The notes beneath the pieces were generated by a model. The model had not been told where the DNA came from. It saw only the letters and a list, made by a program, of their open reading frames with translations, and ran no database searches. From positions 1-56,126 of the forward strand of contig CATXJW010000011.1 in NCBI GenBank assembly GCA_958370325.1: a stretch of 56,126 nucleotides of DNA, in the 5' to 3' direction. Shown here one piece after another: positions 33,566 through 42,931 of this stretch (position 1 is its first letter; the number at the start of each line of letters is the position of its first letter). Source of the stretch: an uncultured Collinsella sp. GTDB lineage: Bacteria > Actinomycetota > Coriobacteriia > Coriobacteriales > Coriobacteriaceae. The position numbers were made by a program, and so were the translations under genes.

Positions 33566-36052
33566 TTAGACCGAGAAATACTCGCTCTCAGCGGATAAGT
33601 TCGGCCCCAACCATGGATCGCCCGTCAAGAAGAACTCAGGCCAGCGCTGCATGAACAGTGCTTGCTCGCGCTTCCAGCGGCGCAGCTTTTCCTCGTTGGC
33701 CTCTTCCCTGCCGCGCGAGGTGAACTCGTAGTGGTACAGCTCTGCATAGGGCGTAAAGATGGTGCGGTAGCCGGCCTCCCACACGCGCAGGCAAAAGTCA
33801 GCGTCGTTAAAACCGACGGCGAATTCCTCGTTGTAGCCGCCGACCCGCTCAAATACGTCGCGTCGGACCATCTGGCAGGCACCCGTTACGGCGCTGAAGT
33901 TACCGGGGCGCACAGCGCGGGCAAGATAGCCCTCGCGCTTTGCCGAGAAGTCCTGGTTGGCATGGGCAAGTGCGCCACGCACGCCAACCAAAATGCCGGC
34001 ATGCTGCACCAGATGATCGGCAAAGTAGAGTTTGGCGCCCACCACGCCCGCATCGGGACGCTGCAGATACCCCATCATCTCTTCGATAAAGTCCGGACTT
34101 ATGACCTCGGTATCGTTGTTCAGCAGCAGCAGGTAGTCGCCCCTGGCATGCTCCACGCCAAAGTTAATGATCTTGGAGTAATTGAACTCACCCGGCCAGT
34201 ACACAACGCGCGCGATGCCCTTACCTTCGGATGCAGCAGTCACGCGCTCTGGCAGGGTTTCGTAATACGCAAACGTCTCCGGGGCTTTGCTGTTGTTCTC
34301 CACCAAGACGATCTCGTAATTGGCATACGTTGCCTTCTGAGCGATCGACATCACGCAGGCATCGAGCGTCTCAACGTGATCCTTGGTGGGAATCAGAATG
34401 CTCACCAGCGGCGCAGACTCCGACAGCGCATAACGCATGTGATAGACAAACGGCGTCTCGGTCTCCTCGACCGTTCCGCAAATGCCCAGCGCGTTAAAGT
34501 GGCGCTGAAGCGCAAGGCGCCCGGCTTCAATAGCATACGGCTTACTATCGGCAGAACCGTCGGCGGTCGATCCCGGATGCACGCGCCAGTGATACAGCAC
34601 ATGCGCAACGTGCTCAAAGCGCGCGCCGGCTGCAAGGCAGCGGAGCGTCAGGTCGTAATCCTGGGCGCCCGCAACGTCTTCTGGGGACATACCAATGTGA
34701 TCGATGAGCGCCTTCTCCACCATCAGGAAATGCGTCACGCAGTTATGGCTATAGAGCAGGTCGACGTTGATCTGCGTCTTAAAGACCGGCTGACCCCACT
34801 CCCCTGTTTTCTGGAACATGTCCTCGTCGCAGAACAGGACCTGGGGACGCTCGCCCTCGGCCGCCTTATTCAGTGCGGAAACATACTGGAATAACGCGTC
34901 CGGTTCCAGAATGTCGTCATGGTCCAAGAACGCGACGTAGTCTCCAGTCACCTGCTGAATACCAGCGTTGGTGTTGACCACAATGCCGCCGTTGCCGGGC
35001 AGCCCAATACGACGAACGCGCTCGTCGTGAGCGCCTGCCGCAAGGGTGGCCACCGCATCCCATTCAGGCGAGGCATCCATAAGGAGCAGCTCCCAGTTGT
35101 CATAGCTCTGGGCTAGCACCGATTCCAGCAGCTCGCGCAGGTAGACCCGATCAGTCTTGTAGCACGGCACCACAATGCTCACGAGCGGCCTATAGGCAAA
35201 GGTCGCCGAAGCGACACGCTGGCACGCCAGATCGCCCGGCTTTGCGCGATGCTGTTCAAACCAACGTCGATAAGCCGCGTCGTCTGCACGCGCGTCTTTC
35301 ATGCGGTTCCAGCTGTCGTCGACCATGCCGTTGTACAGGCGGCCATCCATAGCGCAAAAACCACTCTGAATCTGCTCCGTGGGATCGCTCACAATCGCGA
35401 CAAAATCTCGTATATCCTGAGACATCTCAACGCTCAGATACGTTTTATTGACGCGGCAACCGTTGCGCTGCGGCACGTCGACCTGCGATTCAAACACATG
35501 CACGGTGACATCGATGGCATTCATATGCGTATCGAAGATCTGGAGCTCAGGTGCGCACTGGGGGTCTCCCGCCCAGGTAACCTCATAGCGCCACACCGCG
35601 CCGGTGTCTGCCGGCAAATAGCGAATGGCATCGATCTCGTAGCGACCGCAGCATTCGCCACGCTGCGCATCGCGGATAAGCGCGCAAAGCGCAGACTTTG
35701 CTTTGTAGTTAATCTTGGATTCCAGCTTGGCCACGCGGCTATCGAGGCGAATGGAGCCCAACCTTTGGCAACCGGATGCAAAAACGACATCCATCGACGA
35801 GCCATCCAAAAACGGAAGCACCAAGACGGCGAGCTCGCGCTCGTAATCGGAAACGGAAGGGCAAAGCGCCAGCACACGGCCATGATCGACCGGGAGCACC
35901 AGCGACGGCACACAAGAACCACTCGTCGTCGCATGGGCAAACGATTGAGAACCCTCCCGCTCAATAAGCGCGGCGACATCCTGACCGGCAAAACGAAGCA
36001 GCACAAACAGACGGCCCTGGCTGCGGCAAAGCGCCAAACGCTTGATACTCAT
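33566..36052 (-). CDS. two-domain GT2 glycosyltransferase (rhamnan-type)
   Basis: An 828-residue protein with the same architecture as the gene at 13374-15755. An N-terminal beta-rich region precedes GT-A domain 1 from about 290 (LVSIVVPCYKTDRVYLRELL, AFLDHDDILEPD) and GT-A domain 2 from about 545 (LVSILIPTKDHVETLDACVM, LLLLNNDTEVISPDF, and GFNDADFCLRVWEAGYR). Enzymes of this kind add several sugars to a growing O-antigen or rhamnan chain. Its ATG directly abuts the stop of the upstream GT2. It is the last gene of a five-gene minus-strand GT2 cluster of higher GC than the 11-24 kb cluster. Confidence 0.9.
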   Translation of the reverse strand: MSIKRLALCRSQGRLFVLLRFAGQDVAALIEREGSQSFAHATTSGSCVPSLVLPVDHGRVLALCPSVSDYERELAVLVLPFLDGSSMDVVFASGCQRLGSIRLDSRVAKLESKINYKAKSALCALIRDAQRGECCGRYEIDAIRYLPADTGAVWRYEVTWAGDPQCAPELQIFDTHMNAIDVTVHVFESQVDVPQRNGCRVNKTYLSVEMSQDIRDFVAIVSDPTEQIQSGFCAMDGRLYNGMVDDSWNRMKDARADDAAYRRWFEQHRAKPGDLACQRVASATFAYRPLVSIVVPCYKTDRVYLRELLESVLAQSYDNWELLLMDASPEWDAVATLAAGAHDERVRRIGLPGNGGIVVNTNAGIQQVTGDYVAFLDHDDILEPDALFQYVSALNKAAEGERPQVLFCDEDMFQKTGEWGQPVFKTQINVDLLYSHNCVTHFLMVEKALIDHIGMSPEDVAGAQDYDLTLRCLAAGARFEHVAHVLYHWRVHPGSTADGSADSKPYAIEAGRLALQRHFNALGICGTVEETETPFVYHMRYALSESAPLVSILIPTKDHVETLDACVMSIAQKATYANYEIVLVENNSKAPETFAYYETLPERVTAASEGKGIARVVYWPGEFNYSKIINFGVEHARGDYLLLLNNDTEVISPDFIEEMMGYLQRPDAGVVGAKLYFADHLVQHAGILVGVRGALAHANQDFSAKREGYLARAVRPGNFSAVTGACQMVRRDVFERVGGYNEEFAVGFNDADFCLRVWEAGYRTIFTPYAELYHYEFTSRGREEANEEKLRRWKREQALFMQRWPEFFLTGDPWLGPNLSAESEYFSV

Positions 36053-37120
36053 TTACACTTCTCGCTTTCCCAGGGCGTTCGCTGCCATGCGTTTGCAGGC
36101 ACCCAGGCGCCCAAACCTCAAGACGTCGTAATCGAACATGAGCTTTTTGCACTCACGGGCATTGGGGGCCTTGCTGGTAAGCGCCGCACGCACCATAGCG
36201 GCAACAGAAGGAGCGCATTGTGCGAGCGCAGCATCGCTGCCCACAGCAGAGTCGGCAAGTGCCGTGGCAACGGCAGCAAACACCTTACCGCAGTCCGAAC
36301 CCAGCAACCTGAGCGCGTCGTACAGCACCAGATCGCACAGGAAATATGCCAGGTCATCGGCATGCCGGACATCGAGACCGTCGCGCTGCCAGTCAGCCAG
36401 CACCGCGGAGTAAATCTTCACGTGCTCCAGCAGACGTGTCTCGTCGTCGTAGCGCATGGTGTCCATGAGCGAACCCTTGCGCGCCACGCGGTAGTCATAC
36501 AGCTTGTTCGAGATAAGCGCGGTCTTGCGCGAGCGACCGTACACGGCAAAATCGAAGACCTGATCCTCGCCATATTTAACGGTTTCGTCAAACACGATCC
36601 CGTTGCCCAGCAAAAACTCGCGCTTGCAGGCGGTACGCCATGCAAAGGGGCGAGACGCTTCCTTAAACAGCAGGTCGGAGCTATAGCCCACAAACGACAC
36701 ATCACGCGGGCTCAGCACATAGTTAAGCCACGGATACCCCGCCTCCAGCGGATACGGATTCGCGCCAAAGGTCAAAACGTCGCAGCCCTCGCGCTCAAAG
36801 GCATCGACGATCACGCGGCATGCATCGGGCGTAAAGCGATCGTCGGAATCTAAGAACGCGATGATAGGAGCCGTGGACGCGGCGATACCTGCATTGCGCG
36901 CGCTCGACAGGCCACCGTTGGGCTTATCGACAAGCTTAAAGCGCGCGTCCTTTTCGCAATAGGCAGCCGCAATATCGCGCGAACCGTCCGGCGAGCCGTC
37001 GTTGACCAGCACGCCTTCCCAATCGGGCATGTCCTGCGCAAGCAGGGAGTCCAGGCACCAGGCCAGGCACTCCTCAACCTTATAGATGGGAACGACAACG
37101 GAAATCTTGGGGGTAGCCAT
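36053..37120 (-). CDS. GT2 family glycosyltransferase
   Basis: A 355-residue enzyme: KISVVVPIYKVEECLAWCLD, VLVNDGSPDGSRD, NGGLSSARNAGI and the metal motif IIAFLDSDDRFTPD. A long C-terminal helical region follows, as in streptococcal-type capsule GT2 enzymes. ATG 37120 with AGGAG nine bases upstream is preferred over the TTG at 37126. Tightly spaced in the five-gene cluster (12 bp after the upstream gene). Confidence 0.88.
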   Translation of the reverse strand: MATPKISVVVPIYKVEECLAWCLDSLLAQDMPDWEGVLVNDGSPDGSRDIAAAYCEKDARFKLVDKPNGGLSSARNAGIAASTAPIIAFLDSDDRFTPDACRVIVDAFEREGCDVLTFGANPYPLEAGYPWLNYVLSPRDVSFVGYSSDLLFKEASRPFAWRTACKREFLLGNGIVFDETVKYGEDQVFDFAVYGRSRKTALISNKLYDYRVARKGSLMDTMRYDDETRLLEHVKIYSAVLADWQRDGLDVRHADDLAYFLCDLVLYDALRLLGSDCGKVFAAVATALADSAVGSDAALAQCAPSVAAMVRAALTSKAPNARECKKLMFDYDVLRFGRLGACKRMAANALGKREV

Positions 37121-37132
37121 AATCAAGTGCTC

Positions 37133-38251
37133 CTACTGTGCGACCGGAACGTCATCGGGGTGCGGGTTATCACCGTAGGTGCGCTGATACGTCAGTACGC
37201 GCCAGACCAGCGGCAGCCCGCCAATCTTAAAGTAATGCTTAAACGTATTGATCTTGCCCGGCTTTTTAAAGCCAAAGCGCGAATCGATATAGGCGCGGGG
37301 CGACTTGACCATCAGGCGCAAGTCGGTCTCGCCACGCGGATCGAACAGCGACAGGTCAAAGCGACCGGCATCCCAATCGGTCTTGAGCTCGGACGAGGCT
37401 TTCTTCCAAAACTGCTCACGCAGTTCATTGACCAGACGCTCATCATTCCAACGGTACGTATCGACCTTCATGCGCATTAAAATGCCCTGGAGCTGAGCCT
37501 TAAGCTCGGGGCGTTCATCCAAAAAGCGCTGCATCTCGGCATATTCGTCGCAAACGCAAAACACCTTGTTGGGCGAATTAACGGAGCTCTTCTCGTTATC
37601 CTGGCGATAGCACAAAATGGGGTCCGTAATAAACGCGGAACGCTCGGCGCAAGCCCAAACCTTAAAGTTAAAGCCGGCGTCCTGATACGAGGCACCCGGC
37701 GTGGGAAGGAACCGAATCTGATTGTCGTTGAGGAACTCGCGCCGATAGATAGCCGACCAAATGGAAGGTTTGCGGTAGAAAATGCCCGGGCGATCGACGG
37801 GGCGATACGCGGCACCCGTCATATGCTCGTCGATGATCCCAAACAGCTCACGGCGCTCGCTGGGCGTGGACCAATACAGGTAAAAGTCGCCCTTTACCAC
37901 ATCGGCATGCTCGGCATCGGCCTTGGCGACCAGCTTTTGGAGCGAATCCTCAAACATAAAGTCGTCGGACTCAAGGATGCCCACGTACTCACCGCGCGCT
38001 ATCTCCAGGCCGCGGTTCATCGAGTCGCCGTAGCCGCTGTTGGCTTTGTCGATCATCTTTACACGGGGGTCGCGCTCCATGTACTCGCGGATGATATCTG
38101 GCGAGCTATCGGTAGAACCGTCGTTAATGCAAATGATCTCAATGTCTTTGAGCGTCTGTGCCACGGCGGAATCGAGGCACTCGCGCAGATAGCGCTCGAC
38201 ATTGCAGATGGGAACAAGCAGCGAAACTTTAGGGGTATCAGAGTTCTGCAA
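37133..38251 (-). CDS. GT2 family glycosyltransferase, paralogue of 39373-40476
   Basis: A 372-residue GT2: VSLLVPICNVERYLRECLDS, IICINDGSTDSSPDIIREYM, YGDSMNRGLEIARGEYVGIL, then ESDDFM as the metal motif. The start is TTG 38251 with AGGAGG five bases upstream. It shares layout and long identical DNA stretches with the gene at 39373-40476, so one arose by duplication of the other. The C-terminal half has TPGASYQDAGFNFKVW, a signature common to this subfamily. Confidence 0.88.
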   Translation of the reverse strand: MQNSDTPKVSLLVPICNVERYLRECLDSAVAQTLKDIEIICINDGSTDSSPDIIREYMERDPRVKMIDKANSGYGDSMNRGLEIARGEYVGILESDDFMFEDSLQKLVAKADAEHADVVKGDFYLYWSTPSERRELFGIIDEHMTGAAYRPVDRPGIFYRKPSIWSAIYRREFLNDNQIRFLPTPGASYQDAGFNFKVWACAERSAFITDPILCYRQDNEKSSVNSPNKVFCVCDEYAEMQRFLDERPELKAQLQGILMRMKVDTYRWNDERLVNELREQFWKKASSELKTDWDAGRFDLSLFDPRGETDLRLMVKSPRAYIDSRFGFKKPGKINTFKHYFKIGGLPLVWRVLTYQRTYGDNPHPDDVPVAQ

Positions 38252-38325
38252 GAGAACCTCCTGTTGGATAGCGTGTAACAGGGTTATTTTAGCAGCCGAG
38301 TTGCGGCGGGCGGCAGCGCCTGGAA

Positions 38326-39366
38326 TTAGATAAAGCGCTCCAGGCAGGCTTTGAGACCGCGAGTCGAAAGATAGAACTGCGTGGCGTCTGCCATCGAAAC
38401 GCCCGAGGTCGCCGCAACGAGCTTGTGGGCAACACGGCGAACGGCACCCTTAGCAGGCATATCCGCCCACTCCGTTCCCAAAAACGTCGTGAGATCCATG
38501 TTGACGCGAGCCGCCACGCGATGGAAGTCATCGGCATCCAAGCGCGCCAGGTCGAACACAATGAGGTCCAAAAACCAAGTTATCAGCTCGCCGGGGCACA
38601 GACCTAAAAGACCGTAGGCCGCCCAGCCCTCCAAGACCTCCTCGAGCATCCTCATGTGGGCGTCAAGCTTTTTGGCGCGAGCCTCGGCACTGTTGAACTC
38701 GTGCGTCGCCGATTCGCTCTCCATCACGTAGTGGTAGAACTTGTCCGGCATGACGACGGTCTTGCGGGCAAGCGCATAAGCCGCAAATTGGAAGACGACG
38801 TCCTCGCCCAAAGCCAAACCGGAGGCGAAGCGAATGCCTTCGCGATTGAGCAGCTCGCGCGAAAAAGCCACGCGGCAGGCATAGGGCTGCGCATTCGAAT
38901 GGAACAGCAGTTGGGGATCACGGGCGCCGAAGGTACCAGCTTTGGGGCTCATGAGTTGCTGGACGCGTTTAGGGGCAGCATCGGCAGGTTCACAGACGCC
39001 GCCAAAAACGGCGGCCTCGGCATCTGCAGACTCCATGGCATGCAGCACACGCTCGACCGTCTGGGCATCAATGTAGTCGTCGGCGTCCACAAAAAAGACG
39101 GTCTCGCCCTCGGCGGCATCGATACCGGCATTTCGAGCACACGAGACGCCCGCGTTTTCCTGGTCAATCACCAGCACGCGATCGTCGGACTGCGCAATCT
39201 GGCGCAACACGTTCAACGAATCATCAGTCGAACCGTCGTTGACGCAGACAACCTGAATCGAGCGCTCGGACTGAGCCAACAGCGAATCGAGGCATCGCTG
39301 AATGGAGCGCGCAGAGTTGTAAACGGGGACGACAATGGTAGCTTTAGGACACGAGGCCTCTCCCAT
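38326..39366 (-). CDS. GT2 family glycosyltransferase
   Basis: A 346-residue GT2 with ATIVVPVYNSARSIQRCLDS, QVVCVNDGSTDDSLNVL, AGVSCARNAGI and VFFVDADDYIDAQT. The C-terminal third is helical and ends in a short basic segment. ATG 39366 has GGGTAGG upstream. It sits between the two paralogous GT2 genes and is not a close copy of either. Confidence 0.87.
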   Translation of the reverse strand: MGEASCPKATIVVPVYNSARSIQRCLDSLLAQSERSIQVVCVNDGSTDDSLNVLRQIAQSDDRVLVIDQENAGVSCARNAGIDAAEGETVFFVDADDYIDAQTVERVLHAMESADAEAAVFGGVCEPADAAPKRVQQLMSPKAGTFGARDPQLLFHSNAQPYACRVAFSRELLNREGIRFASGLALGEDVVFQFAAYALARKTVVMPDKFYHYVMESESATHEFNSAEARAKKLDAHMRMLEEVLEGWAAYGLLGLCPGELITWFLDLIVFDLARLDADDFHRVAARVNMDLTTFLGTEWADMPAKGAVRRVAHKLVAATSGVSMADATQFYLSTRGLKACLERFI

Positions 39367-39372
39367 GCCGAC

Positions 39373-40476
39373 CTACCCCCTCAGCGATTCGATGAGGAAG
39401 GCGGCAACCACGCCAGGGCCTCCAACCGAGGCGTAATACTTAGCGCGCCCCAAGGCACCATCCGTCGCAAAACTCGGATGCTCGTCAACCCAGCCCTCAG
39501 GATCTTTGAGGATGGCAGCGAGATTCGCGCGCTTCCACGGCTTGAGGTCGTCAAGCGAAAACTCCCCCGCGTCCAAGGCCGCCTGAAATTCCTTGGCCAT
39601 CTGCACCAGGAACTCCTTATAGAACTTAGGCGCCAGGCGCACATAGTTCCACATATACGAATCGTACTTAATGAGCTGATTGAACTTGAGCATGCGCGCG
39701 ACGTCATCACCTGCGTGGTCGCGGGCATAATCCTCTCGAATCCAACGCTCAATCTCGGCATACTCGGTATTGACGCAAAAGACCTTAGCCGAAGAATTGA
39801 CCGAGGAATTCTCGTTGTCCTGACGATACGACAACACGGCATCATGCAAGTAAACAGCCTTATCGGCGCACGCGATCACCTTAAAGGCAAACGACGTGTC
39901 CTGAAAGGACGCCCCCGGAGTCGGCAGGAACGTAATGCCGTTCCGCTCAAGAAAATCGCGACGGTACACGGCCGACCAAATCGATGGCTTTTGCTTAAAG
40001 AACTGCGTCGTATCGCTCGGATGCACCGGCTTGCCGCAATCCCGAGGTCTAAACATCTCGTGCAGCGAACGGCGCTCCTCGGGCTTAGACCAGTAGAAAT
40101 CAAAGTTCGCCTTCGCAAAGTCGGCATTATTGCTATCAGCGGCCGAGACAAGCTTTTCGAGTGCGTCGGGCGCCATAAAGTCATCGGACTCCAAGATGCC
40201 AACGTACTTGCCACGCGCCATCTCCAGACCGCGGTTCATCGAGTCGCCGTAGCCGCTGTTGGCCTTGTCGATCATCTTGACGCGCCCATCGCGCTCCATA
40301 TACTCGCGGATAATCGCCGGCGAGTTGTCGGTCGACCCGTCGTTAATGCAGATGATCTCAATATCCTTGAGAGTCTGCGCCAGGGCGGAATCGAGACACT
40401 CGCGCAGGTAGCGCTGAACATTGTAAATGGGGATAAGCAGCGACAGAACAGGGCTGCCAGAGGCGTTAGTAGACAA
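39373..40476 (-). CDS. GT2 family glycosyltransferase, paralogue of 37133-38251
   Basis: A 367-residue GT2: VLSLLIPIYNVQRYLRECLD, IICINDGSTDNSPAIIREYM, YGDSMNRGLEMARGKYVGIL and ESDDFMAPD, then TPGASFQDTSFAFKV. TTG start at 40476 with AAGGAG five bases upstream. First gene of the minus-strand cluster; its promoter should lie in the 114 bp between it and the divergent acyltransferase pseudogene. Confidence 0.88.
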   Translation of the reverse strand: MSTNASGSPVLSLLIPIYNVQRYLRECLDSALAQTLKDIEIICINDGSTDNSPAIIREYMERDGRVKMIDKANSGYGDSMNRGLEMARGKYVGILESDDFMAPDALEKLVSAADSNNADFAKANFDFYWSKPEERRSLHEMFRPRDCGKPVHPSDTTQFFKQKPSIWSAVYRRDFLERNGITFLPTPGASFQDTSFAFKVIACADKAVYLHDAVLSYRQDNENSSVNSSAKVFCVNTEYAEIERWIREDYARDHAGDDVARMLKFNQLIKYDSYMWNYVRLAPKFYKEFLVQMAKEFQAALDAGEFSLDDLKPWKRANLAAILKDPEGWVDEHPSFATDGALGRAKYYASVGGPGVVAAFLIESLRG

Positions 40477-40590
40477 ATGTGCTCCTTAGGAAATACCTGT
40501 CGTTTCATGGTATCAAAGGGTCAGCGCGCCAGCCGGCGTTTATATAATCTATGGAGCTCGCAGAGGAAAAAACCGATACGAAAGGACGCC

Positions 40591-41721
40591 ATGCAGCCCA
40601 AAGCCGCACGCAACATACCCATCGAAGCGCTGCGTTTGGTCGCGGTCGCCGGCATCGCGGTGTTTCACACCTTTCAGTGGACCTTCCAAGCGACCTGCGT
40701 CGGCTTGCCGGAATACGCGCCGCTTGCCGCCTTCCCCCATTCCGGCGTGCTCGGTTTTATTAACCTGCTGGGCTGCTGGGCCAACGAGGTCTTCTTTATG
40801 ATCTCGGGCTATTTTCTCATCGCCTCAGCCGTGCGTGCTTGGGACGGTGGGACAACGTGGAAGTCGCAAATGCAACGGACGGCGCAGCGCCTAGGCAAGG
40901 TTGTTATGCCCGCTGCGTTTTATTGTGTCGTGGCGCTCTCGTGATCCACGGCCGTCTCTCCCATTCCCGATGTTACCCTCAGCACGCACCACTGGTACAC
41001 GCTAGGCCTTGAGTTTATCTGGGTCTATGCCGCCACGGTCTTCATGGCGCCATGGTTTGGACTGGCTAAGAGTCGACTCTCCCAGAAGAGCTACACGACG
41101 ACGGTCATCGCCGTTGGCATCCTCGCATTTGTTGTTAACGGGTATATAGCCGCCATGAGTACGACAAGCGCCGGCGAGTTTTCTTGGCTCCAGAAACTCA
41201 TGAGCGCCGTCACGTACGTTATCGCGTTTTTGATTGGCGGACTGCTCCGCGACGTAACCGGCGCCATGGATTCGGACAAGGCGGGCGCCTTAGGCACGCG
41301 GTCGCTCGCAGCGGTTTTGGCGCTCACCATCATCCTGGAAGGAGCACTCTCCTTCACCGACAACCTCACGGCAATGGCAACTCTCTCCTACAAATCAACC
41401 TCGTTGATCTCGTTTGCCCTCGCTGCCGCCTCCCTGCTCTTTGCGGCAACCCGACGCAGCGCCTCGGGCAATCCGCGGACTGCAGGTGTCATCGTCACCT
41501 TATCGACCGCCACGCTCGGTTTCTATGTGATGCAGTCGCTCACCAGTAGCCTGTGGCGTCCCGTCTTCAACACACTGCTCGCAAACATACTGGTCAGCCA
41601 AAACGGCCTGGCAGCTATATGTATCATCACGGGTACCGTCATTAGCATCGTCTTTGCTCTGGCGCTCCTCATCATCGATGCAGCTAGAAGCCTTATCGTT
41701 CGCAAGCTCAAACGACAATAG
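40591..41721 (+). pseudogene. acyltransferase-3 family protein with in-frame stop
   Basis: One frame of 376 codons broken only by TGA at 40942-40944. Before it: IPIEALRLVAVAGIAVFHTFQ (the AT3 first helix, with a His) and NEVFFMISGYFLIASAV; after it: THHWYTLGLEFIWVYAATVF and about seven more helices in the same frame. This is an OafA/WecH-type O-acyltransferase that would acetylate a surface glycan. A CGA-to-TGA change would explain the stop. The downstream part has an internal ATG at 41044 but lacks the catalytic N-terminal helices, so it should be inactive. Confidence 0.85.
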
Positions 41722-41891
41722 ACACGCTGTCGTCAGACGCCAAAGCCGCTAAACCCGTGGCAGGTTCCTGCGTTTTATTCAAAGCTTGCCGACAAGGTGC
41801 AGTGAGCCTTTACAATAGGACAGTCCCAAGGACGTATTCGATAGCTTCCGCGCAGCGCTCGCGCGCCGCGCGTGAAAGGATATATTGCCCC

Positions 41892-42911
41892 ATGCCTTCA
41901 ACCCTTCCCGCCCCCATCGATAAGCTCGCCATCGTTGTCGTCACGTACAAGCGCCAGGAACTCCTGGCCAACTTGTTCGACTCCATGACCGAGCTCACGG
42001 CAACGCCCTGGCGCATCGTGATTGTCGATAACGAGAATTCGCGCGAGACCGAGGCCATGTGCACCGCATTCAACGAGCGCCTGGCCAACCTGTGGGGCAT
42101 CGACACCGAGCAGCCCGACGCGCAGGGCGGCATCGACCGTGTCATCTACGCCCCGCAGCTCGAAAACGGCGGCGGTGCGGGCGGTTTCTCCGCTGGCACT
42201 AAATGCGCTTACGACCTGGGCGCCCAGTGGTTCTGGGTGATGGACGACGACGTGCTCGTCATCCCCGAAGGTATCGAGCGCTTGGCCAAGTGGACCGACC
42301 GCTACGACGTTATCCAGGGATCGCGCCTGGACTTTGACGGCGGCGCCTTCTTTTGGCAATACCAACTCATCCTTTCGCTCGGCATTCCCAACCCTGTCGC
42401 CAAGTGGGACTTGGGGCCCGAGGGCTACCGCACCATGAACCAACTGTGCTTTGAAGGCGGCATGTTCTCGCGCCGCGTGGTCGACAAGATTGGCCTGCCC
42501 GACGCACGCTTCTTTATCTACGGCGACGATGCCTGCTACGGCTACGTGGCCAGCCAGCACTTCCCCGCCGCCGTGGTTGCCGACGTGGTGCTCAAGCGCG
42601 CCCGCGCCGTCTCCAACTGGGATATCGCCGGCAAACGACAGCTCAACTCCACGAGCGACACCAACCGCTACTACATCATGCGCAACCGCGGTTATCTGGC
42701 ACGCTACATGCAGATCTACGGCGACTACCACCCTGTGCTGTTCCGTCTGGGCAATGCCGCGACCTTCTGCAAGGAGTTCATTCGTCTGGCAGCAGTCGAC
42801 AAATGCTTTAAGACCGGTATTCCGGCGCTGCGCCGTGGCATGAAGGACGCCCGCAAGATCGTTAAGGATCCCAACTGGAAGCCCATGCCGCCCCTGAAGG
42901 ACGCCGAGTAG
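41892..42911 (+). CDS. GlfT-like GT2 glycosyltransferase
   Basis: A 339-residue enzyme: LAIVVVTYKRQELLANLFDS, ENGGGAGGFSAGTKCAYD, the metal motif FWVMDDDVLVIPEG, and RFFIYGDDACYGY. The GGxGG-(F)-A loop and the WVMDDD motif are shared with galactofuranosyl- and rhamnosyl-transferases of the GlfT family. ATG 41892 is taken because the frame upstream has no family similarity; AAAGGA lies 11 bases before it, slightly far. Single gene, convergent with the ATPase gene to its right. Confidence 0.85.
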   Translation: MPSTLPAPIDKLAIVVVTYKRQELLANLFDSMTELTATPWRIVIVDNENSRETEAMCTAFNERLANLWGIDTEQPDAQGGIDRVIYAPQLENGGGAGGFSAGTKCAYDLGAQWFWVMDDDVLVIPEGIERLAKWTDRYDVIQGSRLDFDGGAFFWQYQLILSLGIPNPVAKWDLGPEGYRTMNQLCFEGGMFSRRVVDKIGLPDARFFIYGDDACYGYVASQHFPAAVVADVVLKRARAVSNWDIAGKRQLNSTSDTNRYYIMRNRGYLARYMQIYGDYHPVLFRLGNAATFCKEFIRLAAVDKCFKTGIPALRRGMKDARKIVKDPNWKPMPPLKDAE

Positions 42912-42931
42912 TAAAGGGCTTTCGCCCGCCG

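Noticed and set aside
35249..36853. 534-codon plus-strand frame
   Set aside because: Antisense to two GT2 genes and with no recognisable protein features.
38656..40944. 762-codon plus-strand frame ending with acyltransferase sequence
   Set aside because: The first 640 codons are antisense to two GT2 genes; only the part from ATG 40591 is real, and it is the broken acyltransferase.
40942..40944. Selenocysteine at the in-frame TGA
   Set aside because: No plausible SECIS hairpin was seen, and acyltransferase-3 proteins are not known selenoproteins; a nonsense change is simpler.
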